DNA of 64,000 nt from Flavobacteriales bacterium (GTDB taxonomy: Bacteria; Bacteroidota; Bacteroidia; Flavobacteriales_C; GCA-002722245), in assembly GCA_002722245.1 (NCBI GenBank), contig PBLA01000023.1:1-64000 (forward strand), written 5' to 3'. The notes beneath the pieces are model-generated. The model did no database searches. It saw only the letters and a program-made list of their open reading frames with translations, and was not told the origin of the DNA. The position numbers and the translations under genes are program-made. Below are positions 37,516 to 46,668 of the stretch, piece after piece (position 1 is the first letter of the stretch; each line of letters begins with the position of its first letter).

Positions 37516-38865
37516 TTAATACACCTGAGAATCTCTCGTGTCGCCTTTCTTACGCCCTAAATAAGTTTCTACACATCGATAACCTACATAGCATTTAGAG
37601 GTATCTTGATATTCATAGGTTCTTGCACCTGTTTGCATGTAATACCCTATATCTTTCCATGAACCTCCACGAATTGTTTTCCGTTTTAATACGGGAGGAT
37701 CTGCATCATTAGCTTGGTACCTGTAATCCATATTGTAGTCATGCGCAAAGTTATATGCCGCCTCTTCAAAAGAATTTGCTGTCCATTCAGACACGTTTCC
37801 TGCCATATCATATAATCCAAATCCATTTGGCCAATAATGCGCAACAACAATCGTATGCATTCCTCCGTCATCTACATAATTTCCTCGTAGGGGTTTAAAG
37901 TTACCTAGGAAACACCCTCTTCTATTTCGGATATATGGACCTCCCCATGGATATGGAGATTGATCAAAGTTCCCTCGAGATGCATATTCCCATTCAGCTT
38001 CTGTTGGAAGTCTAAAATCATTTACAATTACTTTACCTCTAGCTCTTCTAAAATCGTTCATTAGATGGGTTCTCCAAATACAGAAAGCAGTTGCTTGCTT
38101 CCAAGAAACACCCACAACAGGATAATGATCATAAACAGGATGCCAAAAATACATCTGGGTCATTGGTTCATTCCATGAATAGGTAAAGTCATGCACCCAC
38201 GAAAGCGTGTCAGGATAAATATTAATAACTTCCCGCTGAATAAAATCACTTCTATCGGTAATTCCCTCTCGATACTTCCAAGACTCTGTTGAAGCTGAAG
38301 CATTTTTTATATCAGGATGACTGTATCGATTTACTTTTTGGGACGCTGTTTTAAAATCAATCCACCAATATTCATAATTGAATTTTCTCGCATCTAATTG
38401 CTTTCTTTTATAAAATCGCTCATCATTCTCACCATAAAACAAACTAGAAAGTACTTCACTGTAATCTTCGTTGTCCCAAGGAATTCTACGCCAATTTAAA
38501 AGTTGATTATATTCCCCTTCATTAATGTAGAATTTATCTGGTTCCTCCTCTCCTAATAAGGATAACGCAAGAGAATCTCTCACATGATAAACAAATTGAC
38601 GATATTCATCATTTGTAATTTCAGTTTCATCCATGTAATAGGACTGAACAGACACCACTTTTTTCTGAGACGTTAATGCAAATGTAATCTCTTGATCACT
38701 GGGCCCCATATGAAAGGAACCAAGCGGAATAAATAACATTCCATAAGGATCCTCTTGGAAAAACGGCTCCCTAAAAGTACCTACCAGCTCACCATTTGCA
38801 CTTGGTTTACAACCAGTTAAAACTGCAGCTACTAATACCACACTACTTAAAAGCAACTTTTTCAT
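37516..38865 (-). CDS. gldK: T9SS ring lipoprotein GldK
   Basis: ATG 38865 gives MKKLLLSSVVLVAAVLTGCK, a lipoprotein signal with the lipobox Cys at residue 19; the longer frame from 38889 adds eight unlikely residues. The body is an FGE-sulfatase (formylglycine-generating-enzyme-like) domain, from FIPLGSFHMGP to GGSWKDIGYYMQTGARTY, with MAGNVSEWTANS. The enzymatic cysteines of true FGE are not expected in this family. GldK (PorK) is an outer-membrane lipoprotein that forms a ring with GldN. It precedes gldL by 123 nt. Confidence 0.94.
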   Translation of the reverse strand: MKKLLLSSVVLVAAVLTGCKPSANGELVGTFREPFFQEDPYGMLFIPLGSFHMGPSDQEITFALTSQKKVVSVQSYYMDETEITNDEYRQFVYHVRDSLALSLLGEEEPDKFYINEGEYNQLLNWRRIPWDNEDYSEVLSSLFYGENDERFYKRKQLDARKFNYEYWWIDFKTASQKVNRYSHPDIKNASASTESWKYREGITDRSDFIQREVINIYPDTLSWVHDFTYSWNEPMTQMYFWHPVYDHYPVVGVSWKQATAFCIWRTHLMNDFRRARGKVIVNDFRLPTEAEWEYASRGNFDQSPYPWGGPYIRNRRGCFLGNFKPLRGNYVDDGGMHTIVVAHYWPNGFGLYDMAGNVSEWTANSFEEAAYNFAHDYNMDYRYQANDADPPVLKRKTIRGGSWKDIGYYMQTGARTYEYQDTSKCYVGYRCVETYLGRKKGDTRDSQVY

Positions 38866-38998
38866 ACTACACGAGTTTTTAATCCGCAAGGCGGAAAATT
38901 AAAACATTTTTTCTAATAAATCAACCTTACTACCATTTACACACACACAAACTCCTTTAATAAACGGCAGATTAATTCATTTGTTTCAGCTCCCTTTT

Positions 38999-40021
38999 TT
39001 ATAAAAATAAAGGGTCTACATAAATATCAAAATCTGGTTTTGGTGGCGGGATTACACATAAACCGATGTATAACTCAGCCGAACCAATACTTCTATTATT
39101 GTCATTTACATCTTGCACATTCCCTGCTTCATTCCAGGTTGTAAATGTTCCTCTATTTTTTAATGCCTGCATGGTGAAATCATATGCTAAACCAATTTTT
39201 AAGGGTTGTTTAGGGGCTTGATCTGTTCCTCTTGGCACATAAAAACCTACATTGGTTACAAATGCATCCGTCACCCGGTAAGAAGCTCCCAACCACAAAG
39301 CACTGTTAAATTCAGCAGTAAGATTGACATCCATTTGCGTGGAGGTTAAATCCGTTTTAACCAACATATTTGGCTTTAAAATTAAAGATCTATTCACAAA
39401 ATAACTGTACCCAGCGGTTATGTACGCATGTTGACGAATCTCAGGTGTAGCCGTACCTAATTTAATCTTTTGTGGAAGTAATTTCTGTCCTGAAACTCCA
39501 AAATACAATCCATTTCCTGAATTAATCGGTTTGTAATAAAAAATTCCAAACCCTAAATCAATCCCCATATCACTCGGATTACCACTTAAATCAATACTTG
39601 GATCTAGTTGATTCACTGCTTTAGTAATTCCTGACATTGCACGTTGAAGGACTCCAACATCTACACCAATCCCTAATTTAGCACCATTACTTCCTACATT
39701 GAAATGATAAGCTCCATTTAATTTGAAATTAATATTATTTTCAAAACCAATCTTATCATACATTAATACACCTCCAATACCAAAGTTACTCACAGGAGAT
39801 AAAGGCGAACTAAAATTTAACAAACCTGTTTCAGGTCTTCCCTCAAAACCAAACCATTGCTCTCGAGCAATTAAGTCAAAACAGCGCATTCCTTTGATTC
39901 CTGCGGCACCAGGATTTATAGCACTATTTATGAACATGTTTTGCGAAAACTGAGCGTCTTGTTGGGCAGTTAAACTACATGCGGCAAACAACACTATCAC
40001 TCCTATTAAAACTCTTTTCAT
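38999..40021 (-). CDS. PorP/SprF family T9SS outer-membrane protein
   Basis: The 340-residue precursor begins with a signal peptide (MKRVLIGVIVLFAACSLTAQ), then QDAQFSQNMFINSAINPGAAG, the standard PorP/SprF opening. Beta-barrel strands follow. PorP-type proteins help attach or retain T9SS cargo on the surface; SprF acts for SprB. It is the first gene of the gld block, 133 nt upstream of gldK, the usual arrangement of porP-porKLMN. No large SprB-like adhesin is adjacent. Confidence 0.9.
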   Translation of the reverse strand: MKRVLIGVIVLFAACSLTAQQDAQFSQNMFINSAINPGAAGIKGMRCFDLIAREQWFGFEGRPETGLLNFSSPLSPVSNFGIGGVLMYDKIGFENNINFKLNGAYHFNVGSNGAKLGIGVDVGVLQRAMSGITKAVNQLDPSIDLSGNPSDMGIDLGFGIFYYKPINSGNGLYFGVSGQKLLPQKIKLGTATPEIRQHAYITAGYSYFVNRSLILKPNMLVKTDLTSTQMDVNLTAEFNSALWLGASYRVTDAFVTNVGFYVPRGTDQAPKQPLKIGLAYDFTMQALKNRGTFTTWNEAGNVQDVNDNNRSIGSAELYIGLCVIPPPKPDFDIYVDPLFL

Positions 40022-40257
40022 TCTAATATCTTTTCGTTTTTAATCTTGGAATCAACTGTAAACAACCGATAAATCTAGTCATAATTTTTATGGTAGCAAA
40101 ATACTCCCTTTTACACGACCTATTAAATCAATGATTTTGTTCCCTGTTTTCCAATTGATTTTGAATTTATAATGCACGCCTGTTAAAAAAGTCACACTTT
40201 TTTTTCAAATTTAATTACCAAGTCCTTACTTAAGACGAATCTTGCAGAGAAAAGTTC

Positions 40258-40265
40258 TATTTTTG
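40258..40265 (+). promoter_or_regulatory. Candidate -7 element abutting the glyS start codon
   Basis: TATTTTTG is followed by cacc and the ATG at 40270. The spacing of four bases is the same as at the ABC-F gene and predicts a leaderless mRNA. Confidence 0.55.
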
Positions 40266-40269
40266 CACC

Positions 40270-41817
40270 ATGGCAACACAAGAAGAAGTTTTTAAAAAAG
40301 TAACCTCTCATGCAAAAGAATTTGGCTTTGTATTTCAATCCAGCGAGATCTATGATGGATTGAGTGCAGTTTATGATTACGGTCAAAATGGTTCTGCTCT
40401 CAAAAAAAACATTAAAGAATATTGGTGGAACGCTATGGTTCAACTACATGAAAACATTGTTGGAATTGATGCGTCGATTTTCATGCATCCTACTACATGG
40501 AAGGCTTCTGGCCATGTGGATGCATTTAATGATCCTTTAGTAGATAATAAAGACTCTAAAAAAAGATATCGTGCGGACGTATTGGTTGAAGAGTACATTG
40601 AAAATAAATTAGTAGCCAAAATCAATAAGGAGGTAGCTAAAGCGTCTAAAAGGTTTGGAGAATCATTTGATGAAGCACAATTCAAATCTACCAATCCAAG
40701 AGTTTTAGGATACCAGGAAAAAATTAAGGAGGTTGAAAACCGACTTAAGCAAGTGCAAGAGGATGAAGATATGACTGGATTCAAGCAGTTAATTGAGGAT
40801 TTAGAAATTGCCTGCCCTATTTCAGGAAGTAAAAACTGGACGGATGTTCGACAGTTCAACCTAATGTTTTCCACTGAGATTGGTTCTGTTTCGGAAGGAG
40901 CAAATACAATTTACCTCAGACCTGAAACTGCACAAGGGATTTTTGTTAATTACCTGAATGTTCAAAAAACCAGTGGTATGAATTTACCGTTTGGAATTGC
41001 TCAGATCGGAAAAGCCTTTAGAAACGAAATTGTTGCTCGACAATTTATATTTAGAATGCGTGAGTTCGAACAAATGGAAATGCAGTTTTTTGTTCGACCT
41101 GGTGAGCAAGAAAAATGGTACAAATACTGGAAAGACATAAGGATGAATTGGCACAAAGCTATTGGTTTCCCTGATGGATCTCATAGATTCCATGATCATC
41201 TTAAATTGGCACACTATGCTGATGCCGCAGCAGATATTGAGTTTAAATTTCCATTCGGTTTTAAAGAATTAGAAGGGATTCACTCAAGAACAGATTTCGA
41301 TTTAGGTGCGCACGAAGAATATTCTAAAAAGAAATTAAGATATTTTGATCCTGAAACAAACGAAAGTTATGTACCTTATGTTGTAGAAACTTCGATAGGA
41401 TTAGATAGAATGTTTCTAGCCGTTTTATCAACAGCTTATGAAGAAGAAAAATTAGATGACGGTTCAGAGCGCATCGTTTTAAAATTCCCTCCTTTTCTTT
41501 CGCCATATAAAGTGGCTGTTCTTCCTTTAATGGGTAAAGATGGATTAGATGAAAAAGCAAAATCGATTGTAAACACTTTAAAATTTGATTTTGAGTGCAC
41601 ATACGATCAAAAAAGTAAAATTGGAAAGCGCTACAGAAAACAGGATGCAATTGGAACTCCTTTCTGTGTGACCGTAGATTATCAAACTTTAGAAGATAAC
41701 ACTGTTACGTTAAGAGAGAGAGATTCTATGGAACAGAAAAGAGTGGCTGTTCACGAACTCGCAAACATCCTATCGGAGCATGTTAATATGAAAAATGTAC
41801 TCAAGAAGTTAGTGTGA
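40270..41817 (+). CDS. glyS: Glycine-tRNA ligase (single-chain, dimeric type)
   Basis: The 515-residue class II synthetase charges tRNA-Gly. It is the alpha2 form, not the split GlyQ/GlyS form of Proteobacteria. Motif 2 is seen in FRNEIVARQFIFRMREFEQME, motif 3 in SIGLDRMFLAVLS, and substrate residues in YLRPETAQGIF. The anticodon-binding domain starts near residue 415 (APYKVAVLPLM-like FLSPYKVAVLPLM). It is monocistronic with a strong terminator. Confidence 0.95.
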   Translation: MATQEEVFKKVTSHAKEFGFVFQSSEIYDGLSAVYDYGQNGSALKKNIKEYWWNAMVQLHENIVGIDASIFMHPTTWKASGHVDAFNDPLVDNKDSKKRYRADVLVEEYIENKLVAKINKEVAKASKRFGESFDEAQFKSTNPRVLGYQEKIKEVENRLKQVQEDEDMTGFKQLIEDLEIACPISGSKNWTDVRQFNLMFSTEIGSVSEGANTIYLRPETAQGIFVNYLNVQKTSGMNLPFGIAQIGKAFRNEIVARQFIFRMREFEQMEMQFFVRPGEQEKWYKYWKDIRMNWHKAIGFPDGSHRFHDHLKLAHYADAAADIEFKFPFGFKELEGIHSRTDFDLGAHEEYSKKKLRYFDPETNESYVPYVVETSIGLDRMFLAVLSTAYEEEKLDDGSERIVLKFPPFLSPYKVAVLPLMGKDGLDEKAKSIVNTLKFDFECTYDQKSKIGKRYRKQDAIGTPFCVTVDYQTLEDNTVTLRERDSMEQKRVAVHELANILSEHVNMKNVLKKLV

Positions 41818-41835
41818 TTTGGAACAACATTTTTT

Positions 41836-41866
41836 AAATAAGCCAAGTATTTCACTTGGCTTATTT
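41836..41866 (+). terminator. Terminator of glyS
   Basis: A perfect 13-bp stem (41836-41848 with 41854-41866; loop atttc), core gccaagt/acttggc, ends in tattt followed by gttt. It lies 19 nt past the stop codon. Confidence 0.85.
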
Positions 41867-41947
41867 GTTTGAACCTCACAAGATTTTTAGAATCAAAAAC
41901 ATATTTAACATCTCTTAACAGTGACTTTTTTGAAACGTTAGCACTAA

Positions 41948-41973
41948 CCTGTGTTATTAACTATAAACACAGG
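41948..41973 (+). promoter_or_regulatory. Hairpin directly before a start codon
   Basis: A perfect 8-bp inverted repeat (41948-41955 with 41966-41973, cctgtgtt/aacacagg, loop of 10) ends two bases before the ATG at 41976. It may be an operator half-site pair or an mRNA hairpin that limits ribosome access. Confidence 0.4.
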
Positions 41974-41975
41974 AT

Positions 41976-42938
41976 ATGAAAACAAAAATCACCTTTTTAT
42001 GTGTAATAATTTGCATTGGCCTCAATGCACAGATAATTAATAATGCTTTTAATCGATCAACAGAATTTGGATCTAACAGAAAAGAATCCGTTTCTGTTTC
42101 CGGAAATCAATTGAATATTAAAACTAGAGTTATTTTTAATGCACTACCTGACGGATATCACGTGACGTATACCTCAACTGACATCAGTTCGACAATAGAG
42201 GATTTAGAAAATAAAACCACTGAAAAACGGAATTCGATCATTAAAGATCTGAAGAAGTTAAAATTACAGAAAAATGATGTTTTAGTTGATGTTATAGGAC
42301 TTGACCCCATATATAGTTTAACACCTGATTCAGCTCATTTGAATAAACCCTCAGGCTACAAATCAACCCATAATTTCACCTTTAAAATTGACGACATTTC
42401 AATAATTGATCAGTTATCAAGAGTTTGCTTTGATCATGAAATTTACGATTTGATTGATATAGTCCCTTTTATTCATTCAAGCAAAGCCATTGAAGATTCT
42501 TTGTCTTCTAAAGCCATTGAGGTGTTAAACGATAAGAAGCAACTTGCTAGAGATATAGGATTTGAAATATCGGATGGTAAACCTTTTTTCGAAAAAAGAA
42601 AAAACACCATTTATCCAAGTGAGCGCTATTTAAAATCATATATTAACAATGCCAGTTTATATAAACATCATATAGCACAGAATTCATCAATTAGTTACAA
42701 TAGAAGGGTTGAAATAGATGCTTATTACAACCTTGATTTAAGGGATGCAGATTTTGTCTTCAATGCACAGGAAGTAAAACCAGTGGTTCAATTTATTTAT
42801 GAAATTGATTATGGTTTTGTGAAAAGAGATCGCGAAGAAGAGGCTAGACTAAAAGAGGAACGTAAAGAGAGAGCTAAAGAGAAGAAAAATATTTTTATCC
42901 TGGACAAAAATGGAAAAATGAGGGAGGTTAAATTTTAA
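41976..42938 (+). CDS. SIMPL-domain-like periplasmic protein
   Basis: The 320-residue protein begins with a signal peptide (MKTKITFLCVIICIGLNAQ). The mature part resembles a SIMPL (DUF541) domain: VSVSGNQLNIKTRVIF at the start, a helix with TTEKRNSIIKDLKKLKLQKNDV, and SSKAIEVLNDKKQLARDIGFEI near residues 170-200. The C-terminal ~30 residues are highly charged (Arg, Glu, Lys). Function is unknown; SIMPL relatives have been tied to envelope stress. The stop overlaps the convergent murI stop region by 4 nt. Confidence 0.65.
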   Translation: MKTKITFLCVIICIGLNAQIINNAFNRSTEFGSNRKESVSVSGNQLNIKTRVIFNALPDGYHVTYTSTDISSTIEDLENKTTEKRNSIIKDLKKLKLQKNDVLVDVIGLDPIYSLTPDSAHLNKPSGYKSTHNFTFKIDDISIIDQLSRVCFDHEIYDLIDIVPFIHSSKAIEDSLSSKAIEVLNDKKQLARDIGFEISDGKPFFEKRKNTIYPSERYLKSYINNASLYKHHIAQNSSISYNRRVEIDAYYNLDLRDADFVFNAQEVKPVVQFIYEIDYGFVKRDREEEARLKEERKERAKEKKNIFILDKNGKMREVKF

Positions 42939-43750
42939 CCTTCCCAAATATTTTGTTTTTCTAATTTAAGTTGATTCCCAAAAAAAACTTTCGTGCTTTT
43001 CTCAAACGAGTCAGTATAGTCAGAAACATAAAAATGATGATTTACTGTTTTATTAGTTGAAAGAAGTGACAATTGAAGCAACTGATTTTGAACGGCAAGC
43101 GCTACAACTTTTGCACTATTTACAATTGCTACTACCTGGCCACTTTGTTGATAATATTGCTGAACTTCCGTTTCAATTAATGGATAATGGGTGCACCCTA
43201 ACACAAGGGCATCAATATTCTTTAAAACATCTTGTGATAAATATTGGTTTATAACCGATTGTGATATTGAATTATTGAAAAATGCTTCCTCAATCATTGG
43301 AGCCAGTAAAGGCGTCGCTAATGAAAGTACATCAATATCGGGATTCAGCGCATTAATTTTTTGCGGATAAACATTGGCTCCGATCGTACCTTTAGTAGCA
43401 ATTACCCCTACTCGTCGAAAAGTGGAGGAATTTAAAAATGCAGCAACAGGTTGAATCACGTCTATTAAAAGAACGTCTTTAGGCAAAAAAGCACTTAAAT
43501 AACTTTCGGCAAGTGCAGAGGCTGTATTACATGCAACAACAATTGCTTTACAATTTTGTTGTAATAAAAATGTTGCTATTCCTTCTGCGTAAGACTTAAC
43601 AGCCTCCTCTGATTTATCTCCAAATGGAAAATGTGCTGTGTCTCCAAAATATATTAATTGTTCGTTTGGTAATAAATCGGAAATGGCCTTTGCTACCGTG
43701 AGACCACCAATTCCACTATCAAATATTCCTATTGGTTGATTCTTTGTCAT
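42935..43750 (-). CDS. murI: Glutamate racemase
   Basis: The 271-residue cofactor-independent enzyme supplies D-glutamate for peptidoglycan. The two catalytic cysteines are Cys74 in VVACNTASA and Cys186 in VLGCTHYPL. GIFDSGIGGLTV (8-19) is the substrate-binding start. The loop usually written PYGxKS reads FPFGDKS. It follows the aldo/keto reductase gene by 1 nt and so belongs to the sprT-like, reductase, murI set. Confidence 0.94.
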   Translation of the reverse strand: MTKNQPIGIFDSGIGGLTVAKAISDLLPNEQLIYFGDTAHFPFGDKSEEAVKSYAEGIATFLLQQNCKAIVVACNTASALAESYLSAFLPKDVLLIDVIQPVAAFLNSSTFRRVGVIATKGTIGANVYPQKINALNPDIDVLSLATPLLAPMIEEAFFNNSISQSVINQYLSQDVLKNIDALVLGCTHYPLIETEVQQYYQQSGQVVAIVNSAKVVALAVQNQLLQLSLLSTNKTVNHHFYVSDYTDSFEKSTKVFFGNQLKLEKQNIWEG

Positions 43751-43751
43751 A

Positions 43752-44786
43752 TTAAACTGCTGCGTCAGGATATTGATTAAAAACCTCCTCTATTTCTTGT
43801 AGTAACGATTCAGGAAGTTCAAGATATGCGGACTCGATATTCTCTTGTAGCTGACTCATTTTGGTGGCTCCAATAATTGTAGTGCTCACAAAAGGCCTAC
43901 TCATTACAAAGGCGAGCGATAATTCTGCCAAAGACAACCCATTCTTTTGAGCCAATTCTTTAAATGCCCTTACTGCACCTTGGGCGTGCGGATTCAAAAA
44001 CCTTCCGAATATCGGATAGAGCGATAAACGAGCTCCTTTTGGTTTTGCTCTATCCAAATACTTCCCTGTTAATGCACCAAATGCCAAAGGGCTATATGCC
44101 ATGAGCCCAATCCCTTCAAATTGCGATACTTCAGAACCACCATATTCATAAAGTCTATTGAGTAAACTATATGAATTTTGAGTAGTTATTGGTTTAGGTA
44201 GTCCATATTGCTCACATAATTGAATCAATTTCATCATACCCCAGGCCGTTTCATTGGAAAGCCCCCAATATTTAATTTTCCCAAACTCTATTAATTCTGT
44301 TATTGTTTCCAAAACAGCCATAAAGTTGTGTTTGTATCCTATATTTTGATCCCAAGGATAGATTCTTGTTCCAAATTTATTGTTGGCACGTTCTGGCCAA
44401 TGCAACTGATAAAGATCAACAAAATCCGTTTTCAATCGTTTTAAACTACCATCAATAGCCTGATTTATTTGTTGCTTTGAGAAATCGGGACCATTTCGGA
44501 TCCATTTTATTCCCTTACCAACAACTTTTGTGGCAAGATAAACCTCATCCCTTTTTCCTGATTCATCTAACCAATTTCCAATAATTTTTTCTGTGTCCCC
44601 TTGAGTTGCAGCCTTTCCTGGAACGGGATACATCTCTGCGGTATCAAAAAAATTAACCCCTTTTTCAACAGCGTAATCCATTTGAGCAAATGCTTCGTCT
44701 GGATTGTTCTGCTCACCAAATGTCATCGAACCAAGGCATATTTTACTTACCTCTAGCGATGACAACCCTAATTTGTTTTTTTTCAT
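43752..44786 (-). CDS. Aldo/keto reductase, Tas-like
   Basis: The 344-residue NADP(H)-dependent oxidoreductase has the AKR tetrad: Asp48 and Tyr53 in FFDTAEMY, Lys87 in ATKVVG and His129 in LYQLHW. The inserted loop RANNKFGTRIYPWDQN and the overall length point to the Tas (YgdS) subgroup. The physiological substrate is unknown. It overlaps the upstream SprT-like gene by 4 nt and precedes murI by 1 nt. Confidence 0.88.
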   Translation of the reverse strand: MKKNKLGLSSLEVSKICLGSMTFGEQNNPDEAFAQMDYAVEKGVNFFDTAEMYPVPGKAATQGDTEKIIGNWLDESGKRDEVYLATKVVGKGIKWIRNGPDFSKQQINQAIDGSLKRLKTDFVDLYQLHWPERANNKFGTRIYPWDQNIGYKHNFMAVLETITELIEFGKIKYWGLSNETAWGMMKLIQLCEQYGLPKPITTQNSYSLLNRLYEYGGSEVSQFEGIGLMAYSPLAFGALTGKYLDRAKPKGARLSLYPIFGRFLNPHAQGAVRAFKELAQKNGLSLAELSLAFVMSRPFVSTTIIGATKMSQLQENIESAYLELPESLLQEIEEVFNQYPDAAV

Positions 44787-45394
44787 AGTTCAGCCTCTAC
44801 AGTCGCATTCCCCGATACAGTATATAGTTTACCGTTGTTTAAATCCGTGCACAAATATCGTGTTCTTCTCTTTGTTAATAATTGAAAAATTCTACCATTC
44901 TCCAACTTAAATTTACTTTGCTCAGCAAGATCTGCCACCTTTTTTTTCCCTTTTTCTTCTTCTTTGTATGGAAATGAACTCGCTCTCGGATAATTAATAT
45001 ATTGGTTTACTAAACGCAATTCCTCCTTACTAAAAGACACTCTTGATTTAGCTTCTTCTAATAAATAAACATACATGCTCTTCCATTCCTGACCATGAGA
45101 GACTACTTTTCCTTTGTACTTGTCAAAACATTTTTTATGTGCAAGTTCATGAATGAACGTAATTAAAAATTGAATAGGTGACAAATCAATATTTACGCTA
45201 ATGGCGTGTGATTTTTGCTGATAATTGTAGCGATAATCACCTAATTTTGATTTTCTTGGAGGTGATAATTTTAAGTGGATGCACCCATTCTTTATTTCAT
45301 GAATGATGTATTTTTGAAAATCAAGGGGTAAAAAATTAATATTCAAATTGCTTCTGTTCAATAGTCTGCTTTTTACTAAATGTTGGGCACTCAT
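44783..45394 (-). CDS. SprT-like zinc metalloprotease-domain protein
   Basis: The start is placed at ATG 45394 (MSAQHLVKSRLL), giving 203 residues; the frame is open farther upstream but that region is better explained by another gene in a different frame. Zinc-protease motif HELAH (His82, Glu83, His86) lies in FIHELAHKKCF, and GQEWKSMYVYLL follows, as in the SprT/Spartan fold. A basic C-terminal domain (~residues 150-203) ends in LCTDLNNGKLYTVSG. The substrate is unknown. It overlaps the downstream reductase gene by 4 nt. Confidence 0.8.
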   Translation of the reverse strand: MSAQHLVKSRLLNRSNLNINFLPLDFQKYIIHEIKNGCIHLKLSPPRKSKLGDYRYNYQQKSHAISVNIDLSPIQFLITFIHELAHKKCFDKYKGKVVSHGQEWKSMYVYLLEEAKSRVSFSKEELRLVNQYINYPRASSFPYKEEEKGKKKVADLAEQSKFKLENGRIFQLLTKRRTRYLCTDLNNGKLYTVSGNATVEAEL

Positions 45395-45473
45395 CACATT
45401 TATCTTTGTTACTCTTACAGGAAAATTGACCGATCCCAAGAACGATAACAATGGAAACTATAATTGGTTTCAT
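45336..45473 (-). CDS. Tiny Cys-rich lipoprotein overlapping the sprT-like gene
   Basis: A 45-codon frame from ATG 45473 to TAA 45336 encodes MKPIIVSIVIVLGIGQFSCK, a textbook lipoprotein signal with lipobox Cys19, followed by SNKDKCDECPTFSKKQ and a short tail. It lies in a different frame and overlaps the sprT-like start by 59 nt. Short lipoproteins with a K-rich stretch and a CP(T/A)(F/Y) motif are familiar in Bacteroidota, which supports it. Function is unknown. It is likely cotranscribed with the sprT-like gene. Confidence 0.6.
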   Translation of the reverse strand: MKPIIVSIVIVLGIGQFSCKSNKDKCDECPTFSKKQTIEQKQFEY

Positions 45474-45560
45474 TTTCAAATTTTAGTATTAAGATAAATA
45501 ATATTCACGGCTTTCATTGTAATAAACAACTAAATATTACAGAGGTTCAAAAGCAATTGT

Positions 45561-45568
45561 TATTTTTG
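45561..45568 (+). promoter_or_regulatory. Candidate -7 element of the manC-ppiD operon
   Basis: TATTTTTG, an exact TAnnTTTG match, ends 11 nt before the manC ATG at 45580, in the divergent spacer shared with the small lipoprotein gene. Confidence 0.5.
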
Positions 45569-45579
45569 ACTTTTGTCTT

Positions 45580-46668
45580 ATGAAGAATAATTACGCAATA
45601 ATAATGGCCGGTGGAATCGGAAGCAGGTTTTGGCCATTTAGTACACATACAAAACCAAAACAATTTTTAGATATTTTAGGAACAGGAAGAAGTTTAATTC
45701 AACTTACCTTTGACCGGTTATCTAAAATTTGTCCTCAGGATCAAATTTTCATTGTAACTAATGATGATTATCAATCACTCATTCGTGAACAACTTCCTGA
45801 AATCCCTGAAAACAATATTTTGTTTGAGCCTGTTCGAAGAAATACGGCTCCGTGCGTAGCTTATGGTTGTTATAAAATACATGACAAAAATCCCAATGCT
45901 AATATTTTAGTTGCTCCAAGTGATCATTTAATCATGAATGAAAGTGATTATTTGGCAGTGATAAAAAAGGCATTCAAAGCATCGAGTGAAAATGATATCC
46001 TAATTACTTTGGGAATCACCCCTACCCGACCTGATACTGGATACGGCTACATACAAGCTACAGACGAAACTCTTGGTTCAGAAAGTAGACTTTTAAAGGT
46101 GAAAACCTTTACTGAAAAACCTGATAAAGCATTGGCTGAAGTATTTTACGAAAGTGGCGATTTTTCATGGAATTCTGGAATGTTTATTTGGAGTTCTAAA
46201 AGTATTGTAAAATCATTTGAAACAAACATGTTAAATATCCATGAATTGTTCAAGGAAGGATTCGGAAGTTACAGCACTGAAAAAGAACGCGACTTTATAA
46301 ATGAAATATATGCACAATGTGTGAATATCTCTGTTGATTATGCCATATTAGAGAAAGCCGATAATGTATTTGTTCTGCCCTGTGATATAGGATGGACGGA
46401 TTTAGGAACATGGGGATCACTTTTTAATCGCGTAGACAAAGATGAAAAAGACAATGCCATTGTTGGAAAAAGTGTAAAGGTTTATAACAGTTCTAATAAT
46501 ATGATTTCTAATCCAACAGATAAGCTTATGGTAATTGACGGATTAGATAACTTCATTGTTGTAAATACGGAAGATGCGCTTTTAGTATGTAAGAAAGATG
46601 ACGAACAAAAGATAAAACAGTTTGTTACGGATTTAAATTCCACAAAAAAATATAAGAAATACATTTAA
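45580..46668 (+). CDS. manC: Mannose-1-phosphate guanylyltransferase
   Basis: The 362-residue enzyme makes GDP-mannose from GTP and mannose-1-phosphate. The nucleotidyl-transferase signature is GGIGSRFWPFS (11-21) followed by KPKQF (25-29); VAPSDHL, GITPTRPDTGYGYI and FTEKP are also present. It lacks the C-terminal phosphomannose isomerase domain of bifunctional enzymes. It opens an eight-gene operon and overlaps coaX by one base (TAATG). Confidence 0.93.
   Translation: MKNNYAIIMAGGIGSRFWPFSTHTKPKQFLDILGTGRSLIQLTFDRLSKICPQDQIFIVTNDDYQSLIREQLPEIPENNILFEPVRRNTAPCVAYGCYKIHDKNPNANILVAPSDHLIMNESDYLAVIKKAFKASSENDILITLGITPTRPDTGYGYIQATDETLGSESRLLKVKTFTEKPDKALAEVFYESGDFSWNSGMFIWSSKSIVKSFETNMLNIHELFKEGFGSYSTEKERDFINEIYAQCVNISVDYAILEKADNVFVLPCDIGWTDLGTWGSLFNRVDKDEKDNAIVGKSVKVYNSSNNMISNPTDKLMVIDGLDNFIVVNTEDALLVCKKDDEQKIKQFVTDLNSTKKYKKYI

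Noticed and set aside
38883-38895. Short palindrome tccgc-aag-gcgga before gldK
   Set aside because: The 5-bp stem lacks a T-tract and is too short to support a terminator or operator call.
40185-40205. Hairpin aaaaaagt/acttttttt upstream of glyS
   Set aside because: It is almost entirely A:T pairs with a 3-nt loop, and no gene ends close by on the plus strand, so it is too weak to call a terminator.
40192-40443. Minus-strand frame over the glyS start
   Set aside because: It lies opposite the well-supported glyS coding region and has no family or signal.
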